Positions 17,761 to 30,509 of a stretch of DNA of 64,000 bases are shown in pieces (position 1 is the first letter of the stretch; each line of letters starts with the position of its first letter). The notes beneath the pieces were generated by a model. That model made no database searches. It was not told where the DNA came from and saw nothing but the letters and a program-made list of their open reading frames with translations. The DNA comes from an uncultured Bryobacterales bacterium (GTDB lineage Bacteria > Acidobacteriota > Terriglobia > Bryobacterales > UBA6623): positions 2,242,471 to 2,306,470 of the forward strand of contig OX638379.1 in the NCBI GenBank assembly GCA_951813605.1, given 5' to 3'. The translations under genes and the position numbers were made by a program.

Positions 17761-18681
17761 GTGGACTTCGATCAATTACATACTTTCCTAGAAATCGTTC
17801 GTCTGAACAGCTTTTCCAAGGCCGCCAAGACCTGCTTTCGAACCCAGCCGGCAATCAGCGCCCAGATCCGGCAGATGGAGCAGGAATTAGGTACGCAGCT
17901 GTTCGACCGTTTCGGCAGCCGAATCACCCTGACCGTTGCGGGACGCACCTTCGCCAGGTACGCGCGCACTATTCTTGATCTTCGCCGACAGGGCTTTGAC
18001 GCGGTCCGTGAGCTGGAGAGGGTCCCCAAGGGCGAGATGAGCATCGCCGCCAACGAGGCGACCTGCGTTCATGTGCTGCCCGCGGTGTTCGCGGGGTACA
18101 AACGGCTGTTTCCGAAGGTTCAGATCCAGGTGGTTCGCTCCTATGGGAGCCGCACTGTCGAGTCGGTGCTTGACAATTCTGTCGACTTTGGCATCACGCA
18201 GCTGCCCTTGCGGCAGAAGAAGCTCGAAGTGGTCCAGGTCTACTCGGACGAAATCCGGCTGATCGTCTCTCCCAAGCACCCCTTCGCCCATCGGAGGGCT
18301 GTCCGCGCGGAAGAAATCGTAAAAGAGGATCTGCTGCTGCCCAAGGCAGGCCAGACACGAAAGCGCATCGACGAATTCCTAGACGATTACGAAGACAAGC
18401 TCAAGGTTTCGATGGCTCTGGAGTCGAGCGTGATGCAAAAACGGTTTACGGAAGCGGGCCTAGGTGTTACATTTATGGCGGTCACCAATGCAAGGGACGA
18501 GCTGAAGTCAGGCCGCCTGAAGGCCATCCGGCTCAAACCGCTGCCGATGATCCGGACAATCGGATTGATCTATCGGAAAGACAAGGCGCTGTCGCGGGCG
18601 GCACTCGGATTCATCCAGCTGGTCAGCGAATTCGCCGCGCAGACCGGCCTAGGCCTGCCATCGACGGGGAACTCCAGATGA
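17761..18681 (+). CDS. LysR-family transcriptional regulator
   Basis: 306 residues from a GTG. The N-terminal winged helix-turn-helix is textbook: FDQLHTFLEIVRLNSFSKAA then TQPAISAQIRQMEQELGTQLFDR. The remainder is the two-lobed effector-binding domain (VVRSYGSRTVESVLDNSVDF; LRAEEI-like region; VTFMAVTNARDELKSG). It diverges from trpS. Its stop overlaps the next small membrane gene by 4 bases, and an FAH-family gene follows, a plausible regulated target. The effector is unknown. Confidence 0.92.
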   Translation: MDFDQLHTFLEIVRLNSFSKAAKTCFRTQPAISAQIRQMEQELGTQLFDRFGSRITLTVAGRTFARYARTILDLRRQGFDAVRELERVPKGEMSIAANEATCVHVLPAVFAGYKRLFPKVQIQVVRSYGSRTVESVLDNSVDFGITQLPLRQKKLEVVQVYSDEIRLIVSPKHPFAHRRAVRAEEIVKEDLLLPKAGQTRKRIDEFLDDYEDKLKVSMALESSVMQKRFTEAGLGVTFMAVTNARDELKSGRLKAIRLKPLPMIRTIGLIYRKDKALSRAALGFIQLVSEFAAQTGLGLPSTGNSR

Positions 18682-19019
18682 AGTGGGTGCTCCGCACATC
18701 CCGTGTCATCGTCGGGACCGACGAGGGAAAGGCGGTGTTCCGGTCGATTGAGGAATGCCCGCCAGACGTGCTTCGCAGGATCAAGGAAACACTGCCGGGG
18801 CCCAACGCATGCACGATCATGATCACGAACCGGGAGGCGATGGAAGCGATCCGCAACCGGACCATCGCGGCCCCGCGGAGGCCGCGGAAGCCGCAGCCGC
18901 GGCCAGCTCCGAGGCAGGCAGGGATCACGCTCCCCCGCTGGCAGCTCATGGCGGGTGCACTGCTGGGGACGATCGCGGCGCTGACAGCCTTGCTCGTCTG
19001 GGCGATGCATAGCGGTTAG
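18678..19019 (+). CDS. Small protein with C-terminal membrane anchor
   Basis: 113 residues; the ATG overlaps the LysR stop (ATGA), so the two genes are coupled. A soluble part (MKWVLRTSRVIVGTDEGKAV) is followed by a Pro/Arg-rich linker (RRPRKPQPRPAPRQ) and one transmembrane segment (LMAGALLGTIAALTALLVW). No family recognised. Confidence 0.7.
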   Translation: MKWVLRTSRVIVGTDEGKAVFRSIEECPPDVLRRIKETLPGPNACTIMITNREAMEAIRNRTIAAPRRPRKPQPRPAPRQAGITLPRWQLMAGALLGTIAALTALLVWAMHSG

Positions 19020-19098
19020 AGCGCACGCATATCGGGACAGCCGAGGGCCATATTCCGCAAGGAGGCCGAGGAGTGCTCCCGTCGTACCATGGGGTTTC

Positions 19099-19953
19099 AT
19101 GCGGTTGGTGACTTTCACGCAAGGCTCGCGCCGAATGGAGGCGGGCATACTGATCAACGGACAGGTGCTTGGCCTCGCGGGTACCGGATATCCAGATGCA
19201 ATCTCATTTCTTAGTGGCGGAGACGAGGCAATCCAGGAGGCGGCCAGGTACGCAGAGGACGGCAGGGATGCGACGCCGATAGCCCAGGTCAAGATGCACG
19301 CGCCGGTGCCGAATCCAGGGAAGTTCATCTGCATTGGCCTGAATTACCGGGATCACGCAATCGAATCGGGGATGGAAATCCCGGAAATCCCAACGGTCTT
19401 CACCAAGTACGACAACGCGGTCTGCGGCCCCGGGGACCCGATTATCCTGCCGTCAGTTTCAGAAAAGGTGGACTACGAAGCGGAACTTGCATTCGTGATC
19501 GGCAAGAGAGCCAAGAACGTAAAGGCAGCGGACTGGGAAGACTATGTCTTCGGCTACACCTGCGTGCATGACGTCAGCGCTCGTGACTACCAGCTAGCGA
19601 CGAGCCAGTGGACGATTGGGAAGACATTCGACAGCTTCGGGCCCATGGGGCCGTCACTGGTTAGCAAGGACGAGATTCACGACGCCAGCAACTTGCGGAT
19701 CTGGTTCGATTTGAACGGGCAGATCCTTCAGGACTCGAATACGGACCAACTGGTTTTCGATGTCCCTGCCCTGCTCGAATACCTCTCGTCGGTGATGACG
19801 CTTCAGCCCGGCGACATCGTTTCGACCGGCACGCCTCCGGGCGTGGGAATGGCGCGGAAACCGCCGATCTTCTTGAAGCCGGGCGATGTCTGCACAGTTG
19901 GGATCGAAGGGATCGGCGAGCTAGTGAATCCCTGCGTAAGCGAGCTGGAATAG
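19099..19953 (+). CDS. Fumarylacetoacetate hydrolase family protein
   Basis: 284 residues. Family marks: PGKFICIGLNYRDHAIESG, the metal ligands of EKVDYEAELAFVIG, YTCVHDVSARDYQ, TGTPPGVGM and FLKPGDVCTVGIEGIG. Members cleave carbon-carbon bonds or hydrate/decarboxylate oxo-acids in aromatic or sugar-acid breakdown (fumarylpyruvate hydrolase, 2,4-diketo-3-deoxy-fuconate hydrolase and others). The substrate cannot be fixed, but abundant enolase-superfamily genes in the window make a sugar-acid route plausible. Confidence 0.92.
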   Translation: MRLVTFTQGSRRMEAGILINGQVLGLAGTGYPDAISFLSGGDEAIQEAARYAEDGRDATPIAQVKMHAPVPNPGKFICIGLNYRDHAIESGMEIPEIPTVFTKYDNAVCGPGDPIILPSVSEKVDYEAELAFVIGKRAKNVKAADWEDYVFGYTCVHDVSARDYQLATSQWTIGKTFDSFGPMGPSLVSKDEIHDASNLRIWFDLNGQILQDSNTDQLVFDVPALLEYLSSVMTLQPGDIVSTGTPPGVGMARKPPIFLKPGDVCTVGIEGIGELVNPCVSELE

Positions 19954-20008
19954 CGACCTACTGTTGCCTTTAGGGATCCCGGACGATTCGGGCTCCACGC
20001 ATTCGCGA

Positions 20009-20419
20009 TTAGGGGCCCTTGGCAGCACCGATCCTGGCCTGAGCCCTCGCAACAGCCTGTTGGGCTCGATCAACGTCGATTTCGAGTGACGAGAGTTGCA
20101 AGCGCTTGTCGGCTAGTTCGAGTGCGTTGCGGGCTCGCTCCAGGTCAATCTCGTCGGCACGCTCGGCCTTGCCGGCAAGAATGCGAACTCGATCCGGCAG
20201 GACTTCGACGGCACCGCCATCGATAGCGAGGTGCTGCTGGGGCCCTTGGGATGCTTCGTATGTCAACACGCCCGTCCCGACCTCCGCCAGCAGGGGGGCG
20301 TGGCCGGGCAGGATCCCGATGTATCCCGTCGTCAACGGGAACTGGACCGAAGCCACTTCTGCGTCCACAACCTGACGGTCAGGGACGGCAACGGTGAGTT
20401 GGATGTTGTTCTGGGGCAT
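20009..20419 (-). CDS. atpC: ATP synthase F1 epsilon subunit
   Basis: 136 residues from the ATG (an in-frame TTG is one codon upstream). It starts PQNNIQLTVAVPDRQVV and has the family's TGYIGILPGHAPLLAEVGTG, then IDGGAVEVLPDRVRILAGKA and a C-terminal helical hairpin (LERARNALELADKRL). It belongs to the central stalk and regulates ATPase activity. Unusually, 366 bases separate it from atpD. Confidence 0.93.
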   Translation of the reverse strand: MPQNNIQLTVAVPDRQVVDAEVASVQFPLTTGYIGILPGHAPLLAEVGTGVLTYEASQGPQQHLAIDGGAVEVLPDRVRILAGKAERADEIDLERARNALELADKRLQLSSLEIDVDRAQQAVARAQARIGAAKGP

Positions 20420-20785
20420 CAAAATTGGGTGAGTACAGATCCGCAGGATTCTCAGGGGACCGGCCCCAGAGAGCTAGGAAGCCACTGGCTGCTAATTCCA
20501 GTTTACCGTCATCGATTGGACCGGGTGGAGGCTGTCGAGCATCGTTGGTGCGCCGAGTGGCGACCAAGTACCAGAACAACGTGGAGCCGCTCGATCTCGC
20601 ATTGGTGACTCTCGGGCATCCTCGCCCAATCCCGCACGGCATCATCTGAAGGCGATCCATAATCGACTCCTCAGAGAGCAAGCATTCGCAACTTGGAAGA
20701 CGGTGACGTGTGCTTGCTAGCCGAAGAAGCATCAGACCACCGTCAGGAAAGACCGCCTTCGAGTTCTTTAACTTGACAGTGTCAC
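20420..20785. other. Non-coding gap inside the atp cluster
   Basis: 366 bases between atpD and atpC. Open frames exist on both strands but none has family resemblance or a good ribosome binding site. Other gaps in this cluster are 2-31 bases, so this looks like inserted or decayed sequence, or a separate promoter for atpC. Confidence 0.5.
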
Positions 20786-23117
<2,332 letters not shown>

Positions 23118-23119
23118 CG

Positions 23120-24658
<1,539 letters not shown>

Positions 24659-24686
24659 TCGGATGCTTACCTTTCTGAAATCGGAA

Positions 24687-25241
24687 CTAGCGCGTCTCAG
24701 TCCCCAAATCGCCTGCTAGCCTTCCCAAGGCCGCGCGCAGCGACCCGTCGTAGAGAGTGGAGCCCACCTGGACGGAAGTGCCCCCGAGCAAGTAGGGATC
24801 GACAACATAGGAAGCCCTGACCCGCTTGCCGGTGATCTCCCGGAACCTCTGCTCCAAGGCCGCCTTCTGGCCCTCGTCCATCCCGCTCGCGGCCCGCACC
24901 TCTATTTCAACGCGGTTGCGGTATGCGTCCAGCCATGACCGGAATCCTTGCAAGAGCATGCGGAAATGCGCGACGTGGCGATGCTCGACAACGACCTGAA
25001 GGAAACTCCGCACGATGGGAGTCAAGCCGATTCGCTCGCCGACCTCCGCGACCAGGTCTTGCTTGTCGGCCGGCGGGATGGCCGGCGAGGTGAGGACTGC
25101 GACCAGCTCTTCGGATTCCTCCAGAACATCCCCGAATGCCTGAAGCTGCTCCAAGGCATCTTCCGGTGCGATGCCCGATTCGGCCTCCATGACCACGTCA
25201 GCCAGGGCGGTGACGTACCGGTTGGCGACTGCTTGGGTCAT
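24687..25241 (-). CDS. atpH: ATP synthase F1 delta subunit
   Basis: 184 residues; links F1 to the peripheral stalk. Family marks: [13 protein letters not shown] at the N-terminus and the C-terminal [20 protein letters not shown]. It is the first gene of the cluster here. No atpF, atpE or atpB lies upstream in the window, so F0 genes must be encoded elsewhere. Confidence 0.93.
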   Translation of the reverse strand: MTQAVANRYVTALADVVMEAESGIAPEDALEQLQAFGDVLEESEELVAVLTSPAIPPADKQDLVAEVGERIGLTPIVRSFLQVVVEHRHVAHFRMLLQGFRSWLDAYRNRVEIEVRAASGMDEGQKAALEQRFREITGKRVRASYVVDPYLLGGTSVQVGSTLYDGSLRAALGRLAGDLGTETR

Positions 25242-26676
25242 AGGTGCCGCGGGCTCGATCCTCGGAGATCGTCTTGGTTCCGGGGAAGCCCTTCGGGCTG
25301 GTCGGTTTTCGGGCCCTATCGCAGGGGAATCTACTCAGTCCCGGTGCTTCCTAATTTAGCACAAGCCGAAGTCGGGAAGATCGCCCCTCTAGACTTTTTA
25401 ATCATCGAATCTATACGAAACTTGTGAGGGGGTTGACTCCCCAAACCGGTGACTTGTGAGGATGCTGCGTGACAGGGAAATCTCCTCTGAGCGCACGAAT
25501 GTTCCGCAGCGCTGCGCCGAGAAAGGTGCAGGGCGGCTCGACAAATTCCAGACGGTCCGCGCGTCCGACGCCTGACGGCAAGGCGCGTGCCGTTTCCAAT
25601 GCGCTTCTTACCGGGTGCGAAGGCTTCGAGCGTGACAGAGGCACTAGTGCAGCGTAGCTTGGAATTCGACTCGAGGAGAGATGCGGTTCCCGCATGCCCG
25701 CCAAAACCCCGCAGCCAAGGGCCCGACCAGCCGCGTACACCCACGGTGCCCGGCGGCTCCTATACCCGCAGAAAAATATTGACGCCCTCCCTCGTGCCCA
25801 GCTCCGATTCGAAGACGCACTGTGGCGGCATGACTCCCGCCTGTCCTCGAGACCGACCTAGCTCGAGCCGCCGTGGTTACAAGGAGAGGTCCTGCGGCGG
25901 CCTCGCCGTGAACCGCGACACAAGCGCAAAGGGAGACGAGCGCGGCTGTCCCTGATGCAGCAAGCGCTAGGAGTTCCGCCGTGTTTCCCCGCCAGCAGGC
26001 GGGAGCGCCAGTCTCGCCGGAAGCAGATGTCGGACGAGGGGATCATCGAACAACCCACCCTGGTCAAGGTTGTCGTCCCCGTGCATTGCACGGACTCGGA
26101 CGGCAGGTTCTTACCCGGAGACCCCGTCCGAGCCAGAGTCGTCAGAAGCGTGCGCGTCGACCTCACACGGCATTTCCACGGTGTGGCGAACATCGTTCTG
26201 GAGCATCCGTGTTTATTGTCAAGCGAAAATCCTGGGAATCTCCGACTTCAGTAGAGGTTTTCGAGGTCAGGGACCACCGCCGGGCCGCGTGGGGCGCCGT
26301 CATGCGAGTTCGGCACCTCGGAGCGCCCAGAGGACGTCGATTGTCGGAGTGTCCCAGTGCCGCCTGAAATCCGACAGCTTAGGGCTGTTGCAGAGCTGGC
26401 ACGCGTCCGAACAGCCCAAATGCAAGCCCAAAGCTCCAACTGCCGAACGGGATTGCAATCAATAGCAAGGGATTCCTGCGTTCGGGGCTGGGATCGCGGT
26501 GCAAAACGGATCTGAACGATTCCGGAAGCGAATTCCGTTCGAGCGCAATTCTCGTGCCTAACGTTGATTGCGCTGAACAAGCCGATTCCGTTGGTGAACC
26601 AGGGATTAGGCTTGCACCCGTAGAAAACCCCAAGGTGCTGTATGTTGAAACACGGCGCCAATTCGCCCCGTTCACC
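25242..26676. other. 1.4-kb region without a convincing gene
   Basis: Upstream of atpH on one side and of the DapA-like gene on the other, so it should hold divergent promoters. Open frames up to about 140 codons occur on both strands but have the low-complexity Arg/Ser/Pro composition of shadow frames and no recognisable domain. A decayed IS110-type tail is listed separately at 26204-26290. No tRNA or known structural RNA was recognised. Confidence 0.5.
26204..26290 (-). mobile_element. Possible relic of an IS110-family 3' end
   Basis: On the minus strand, CCTGACCTCGAAAAC and, about 40 bases on, CGCTTGACAATAAACACGGA closely resemble the end of the IS110 copy at about 54650-54725 (CCCGACCTCGAAAAC and CGCTTGACAAAAAACACGGA). 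The rest of that element is not seen here. The match is short but specific. Confidence 0.45.
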
Positions 26677-27579
26677 ATGTCGCGCCCCTCCCAGTTGCCA
26701 CAAGGCACGATCGGCTTCCCCGTAACTCCATGGACTGAGAACCTTGACCTCGACGCTCAGGCCTTGGAGGCCCACGCAAGCCGCATGCTCGACAGCGGCT
26801 TGGAGGCGCTTTCATTCTGCGGCAGCAATGGCGAGTTGCACTCGCTAACCCGGTCCGATTACCAGCGGATCTGCGCTGTGGCAGGGGAAATCGCGGCGGG
26901 CCGCGCTTACTTGATCTTCGGCGTCGGCCAGAGTTGGCAAGCGGCGCGGGCGCAGGCCGCCATGGCCCGGAGCGCGGGAGCGCAGGCCGTCCTCTGCATC
27001 GCGCCGTACATGGCCGACGCGAGCGAGCCCGGTCTTGCTAAGTATTACCGCGACGTGGCGAACGCCGCCGAGATCGACGTAATCCTCTACCAGACCAAGT
27101 GGAGCGGGGTCTTGCCCCTGACGTTGCTCGAGCGTCTCGCGGACATTGAGAACATCTGCATGATCAAGGACGAGAACGGCAACCTGTCTCATTACCTAAA
27201 TGTGCGGCGGCACTTCGGCACCCGGTTCCACTGGATCAATGGCATGGCAGAGCCCTTCGTCCCCAGCTACTGGAAATTGGGAGTTGAGACGTTTACCTCG
27301 GGCCTGGCGTGCTTCATGCCCCAGATCACGCTGCGCATTCGCGAATTGGCGCGCGAGGGTGACTTCGCAGGGGTCAATCGCATCCTGGACGACCTGGTCA
27401 TTCCAATGTACGAGTTGCGGAATCGCAGGCCGGGTTACAAGGTGTCGATGATCAAGACGGCGATGTCCCTAGCGGGCATGCACGCCGGGAGCGTCAGGCC
27501 ACCCCTGATTCCGATGGACCCCTCCGACAAGGAAGACCTGCGTGTCCTGATGGCGCGCCACGGGCTGCTGGCAGAGTAG
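26677..27579 (+). CDS. Dihydrodipicolinate synthase/N-acetylneuraminate lyase family protein
   Basis: 300 residues, TIM-barrel aldolase or dehydratase. The ATG before SRPSQLPQGTIGFPVTPW is chosen; the frame is open further upstream. Landmarks: FCGSNGELHSL (the GTTGE-type carboxylate loop), the catalytic Tyr in VILYQTKWSG and the Schiff-base Lys in CMIKDENGN. The look is closest to 5-dehydro-4-deoxyglucarate dehydratase-like members rather than lysine-pathway DapA. It is 11 bases ahead of a methyltransferase gene. Confidence 0.85.
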   Translation: MSRPSQLPQGTIGFPVTPWTENLDLDAQALEAHASRMLDSGLEALSFCGSNGELHSLTRSDYQRICAVAGEIAAGRAYLIFGVGQSWQAARAQAAMARSAGAQAVLCIAPYMADASEPGLAKYYRDVANAAEIDVILYQTKWSGVLPLTLLERLADIENICMIKDENGNLSHYLNVRRHFGTRFHWINGMAEPFVPSYWKLGVETFTSGLACFMPQITLRIRELAREGDFAGVNRILDDLVIPMYELRNRRPGYKVSMIKTAMSLAGMHAGSVRPPLIPMDPSDKEDLRVLMARHGLLAE

Positions 27580-27590
27580 TAGGCATCGGA

Positions 27591-28298
27591 ATGCGGCCCG
27601 TCCCCTCGATCCTCCTTCCCTCCGCTGCCATCGCGATCCTGCTGGCGGCCGGGCAGCCCCGGCAAGCGATCAGCCAGCAAGGCCCTGGCAGCCAAGACGC
27701 CCCGGAGCCCCGGCGGATCGCCCCGGCGATGAGCTACATCTACGCGGACTGGCTCGAGCGGCCGGAACGCGTCCGGGAGGAAATGCCCGACCGCGTTGTC
27801 AAGGCGCTGCGGATCCCCCGCGGCGGCACGGTGATCGACCTAGGAGCGGGCGTCGGGTACTTCACTTGGAGGCTCGCCAAGCGAGTCGGCCCGGAAGGGA
27901 AAGTCTTCGCGACAGATATTCAGCAAGAAATGCTCCACATGCTCGCCCGGAACATGCGCAAGCGCGGCATCAAGAACGTAGAGACCATCCTCTCGACACA
28001 GGCGGACCCGCGCCTGCCGGAGGGCAAAGCCGATCTCGTGCTGCTCGTGGACGTGTACCACGAACTGTCCCATCCGGCACGCACGATGGGGCATGTCCGC
28101 CGCTCGCTGAAGCCTGGAGGGCGGCTCGTGGTCGTCGAGTACCGCAAAGAGGAGCCTTGGGTCCCGATCCACCCGCTGCACAAAATGACCCTCGAACAGG
28201 TGCGGAGGGAAATCGAGCCGATGGGATTCGAGTTCGTCGAGGTGATGGACTTCGTGCCGTCCCAGCACATCGTGGTCTTCACGCCGGACCAGGGCTGA
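27591..28298 (+). CDS. Exported SAM-dependent methyltransferase-like protein
   Basis: 235 residues with an N-terminal signal peptide (LLPSAAIAILLAAGQP). The class I methyltransferase core follows: GGTVIDLGAGVGYFTWRLA (SAM motif I), KVFATDIQQEM, LVLLVDVYHEL and LKPGGRLVVVEYRKEE. Signal-peptide-bearing methyltransferases of this kind are common in soil bacteria; their substrate is unknown. Confidence 0.85.
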   Translation: MRPVPSILLPSAAIAILLAAGQPRQAISQQGPGSQDAPEPRRIAPAMSYIYADWLERPERVREEMPDRVVKALRIPRGGTVIDLGAGVGYFTWRLAKRVGPEGKVFATDIQQEMLHMLARNMRKRGIKNVETILSTQADPRLPEGKADLVLLVDVYHELSHPARTMGHVRRSLKPGGRLVVVEYRKEEPWVPIHPLHKMTLEQVRREIEPMGFEFVEVMDFVPSQHIVVFTPDQG

Positions 28299-28317
28299 AG
28301 TCCGCCGCGGTCGTGGA

Positions 28318-28965
28318 CTATGGATCGGGGCTGGAAACCACCTTGGAGAAGGGGGCCCGGTTGATCACCGACTGCAGGTCCGGGTCGCCCAGGGCGAGGA
28401 TACGGATGTCCGGCTGGAGGGCAATTGCCTTCTTCAGCGGAATCAGAGCGCCAGTGCGCTGGCCGGCAAGGACTTTCGCCACCGCCTTGACGTAATGAAG
28501 ATGCGCGGCGGTCTTGTCTTTGTGGAGTCCCCGGTTGAGCACTCGCACCGCGTCGGCGAACTTGCCGTCGTTTATGAGCCGCACGGCGTGATGGTAGTAA
28601 TCATCGACTGTTTCGAGTATGGGGCGCTTTCGCGCCGCTTTCTTGCGGCAAATGGCGAGATAGACTCGCGACCGGTGGGCGAGACTCGTGTTGGGGCCGT
28701 ATTGCGCTCTTTGGAGAATCCGCTTCGCCATGCCGAATTTCCCGGAATTGAACAGGCCCGTGGCCTTGCTGAATTGCTCCGACTGCCGGAGTTCAGCCTT
28801 CCGCAGCGCCCTTAGGCGACGAGCGGCAGCGAGCTGCTCCTGTTTGCGGGACTTGCTGCCAGGCTTCTTTCGGCGCCTGCGCTTCGGTGAACGCTTGGCC
28901 GAACCGGCTGCCTTTTGTTTCCTCGCCGGTCGGTTGCGTGCTGGGGGAGACCCTTTGGTCGACAT
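28318..28965 (-). CDS. Basic N-terminal, TPR-like C-terminal protein
   Basis: 215 residues from the ATG before STKGSPPARNRP; open frame upstream is spurious. Residues 1-60 are extremely Lys/Arg-rich (RSPKRRRRKKPGSKSRK), suggesting nucleic acid or membrane binding. Residues about 70-205 look like tetratricopeptide-type helices (SEQFSKATGLFNSGKFGMAK; YYHHAVRLINDGKFADAVRV; LHYVKAVAKVLAGQRTGALI). No specific function can be given. Confidence 0.72.
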   Translation of the reverse strand: MSTKGSPPARNRPARKQKAAGSAKRSPKRRRRKKPGSKSRKQEQLAAARRLRALRKAELRQSEQFSKATGLFNSGKFGMAKRILQRAQYGPNTSLAHRSRVYLAICRKKAARKRPILETVDDYYHHAVRLINDGKFADAVRVLNRGLHKDKTAAHLHYVKAVAKVLAGQRTGALIPLKKAIALQPDIRILALGDPDLQSVINRAPFSKVVSSPDP

Positions 28966-29175
28966 GGGCTGCCTCGCGGCCGTTCGCCCGTTCTTCCGTT
29001 CTTGCAGAAAATTGTTCTCGGGCTCCGGCGCGATCGCGTGTGCGAATTTATAGCAAATTATGGACTCATAGGCAAGCCGGCCTCTCTGCGGCACCGCCAA
29101 GGTCGACCCGCGCGGCGCGCGAGAGATGCGAAAATCGCCACCCGGCACCCGATAGCTGGTAAACTCCAACCCTGC

Positions 29176-29880
29176 ATGGCCCCCTCGCCTCATCCCGGCG
29201 CCCTCGCCGCTCTCCAGCGAGAGATCGTGGCGTGCAATCGGTGCCAGCGCCTGGTCGAGCACTGCCGCCAAGTCGCCGCGACCAAGCGCCGGGCGTACCT
29301 CGACTGGGACTACTGGGGCAAGCCCGTGCCCTCGTTTGGCGACCCGGACGCCCGCCTTCTGATCGTCGGCCTGGCTCCGGGCGCGCACGGCTCGAACCGG
29401 ACCGGACGGATGTTTACCGGAGACAGCTCGGGAGACTTCCTCTACGACGCCCTTTACGAGACCGGCTTCGCTTCCCAGCCGTCGGCGACATCCCTCGATG
29501 ACGGCCTCACGCTGAGGGACTGCTATATTGCGTCTACCGTGCGCTGCGCGCCACCGCAGAACAAGCCGCGCCCCGCGGAAATCGCGACTTGCCGGCCCTT
29601 CTTCGATCGCGAGCTAAGGCTCCTCCGGGAAGTGCGAGCGGTACTGGCGCTTGGAAGCATCGCGATGAACTCGTATCTGACGCTGCAGCGTACGCGAGGG
29701 AGCGTGTTCCTCAAGAAGGACTTTCCGTTCAAGCACGGGGCGCTGCACCGGCTTCCGAGCGGCCCTGCCGTGCTGTGCAGCTACCACCCCAGCAGGCAGA
29801 ACACGCAGACAGGACGGCTCACCAGGCCCATGATGCTTGGCGTTTTACAGCTCGCAAAGGAGATGGTGTCCGTGGAGTAA
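29176..29880 (+). CDS. Type 5 (UDGb) uracil-DNA glycosylase
   Basis: 234 residues. The uracil-DNA glycosylase motif A is in LIVGLAPGAHGSNRTGRMF followed by TGDSSGDFLY, which is specific for family 5. The later YHPSRQNTQTGRLT is the second active-site motif. Cysteines for a 4Fe-4S cluster are present (CNRCQRL, and further Cys in RCAPPQNKP and CRPF). It removes uracil and some deaminated purines from DNA. The start is the ATG before APSPHPGAL. Confidence 0.92.
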   Translation: MAPSPHPGALAALQREIVACNRCQRLVEHCRQVAATKRRAYLDWDYWGKPVPSFGDPDARLLIVGLAPGAHGSNRTGRMFTGDSSGDFLYDALYETGFASQPSATSLDDGLTLRDCYIASTVRCAPPQNKPRPAEIATCRPFFDRELRLLREVRAVLALGSIAMNSYLTLQRTRGSVFLKKDFPFKHGALHRLPSGPAVLCSYHPSRQNTQTGRLTRPMMLGVLQLAKEMVSVE

Positions 29881-29930
29881 CGGACAATTTCGAACGAGAA
29901 AAGAGCAGAGAAAGAATTTTTTTTACAAGG

Positions 29931-29956
29931 TGAAACCACTTCGCGGTGGTTTTCAT
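29931..29956 (+). terminator. Probable intrinsic terminator after the uracil-DNA glycosylase gene
   Basis: GAAACCAC pairs with GTGGTTTTC across a short TTCGCG-like loop, ending in TTTTC. It lies about 50 bases past the stop codon. The T-run is short (four), so efficiency may be modest. Confidence 0.5.
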
Positions 29957-30071
29957 CTATACTTATCTCGATAGGTAGACTCGAACGAGCGAAAAGCCGC
30001 CAAGAAATCTCCGGCGGTCATTTGTCAGCAGCAACGCTCAAGGTCAACCACGAGGGGAGAAATGAAAGAAG

Positions 30072-30443
30072 ATGCTACACCAGAACAAGGAAGTTGTGCG
30101 TCAGCAACTGCTGACCAAGCTTGAGGACCTCTCTCGCAGAGACAGCCGGGACGAGCTGATTCGGGAGCGTTGCAACGATCCCATGGATCAGATGCAGAAC
30201 CGCTTCGAGATGGATCTCACCATCAGCGTGATCAATAACGACTGGGAGACCCGCAAGGCGATCGAGACAGCTCTCAAGCTGCTCGCGATCGACGAGTACG
30301 GGATCTGCCAGGATTGCGGCGCGGAGATCAACCCGAAGCGGCTCGAAGCCATTCCCTGGACCACTCTGTGCGTTTACTGCCAGGACGAGTACGACTGCAC
30401 GGGCGTCGCTGCCTCGCCGCCCAAGTACCGTCGCGCAGCGTAA
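30072..30443 (+). CDS. DksA/TraR-family zinc-finger protein
   Basis: 123 residues. A helical N-terminal part is followed by the C4 zinc finger GICQDCGAEINPKRLEAIPW and TTLCVYCQDEYD. The finger matches the DksA/TraR family, which binds the RNA polymerase secondary channel. The usual coiled-coil tip is not obvious, so it may not respond to ppGpp like DksA. A purine-rich GAAAGAAG precedes the ATG. Confidence 0.85.
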   Translation: MLHQNKEVVRQQLLTKLEDLSRRDSRDELIRERCNDPMDQMQNRFEMDLTISVINNDWETRKAIETALKLLAIDEYGICQDCGAEINPKRLEAIPWTTLCVYCQDEYDCTGVAASPPKYRRAA

Positions 30444-30509
30444 CCAACCCAGCCAACGAGTCATGGTTCCGGCCGCGTAGCGGCCTCGGACGACGGTTTG
30501 CGGGCCGTC

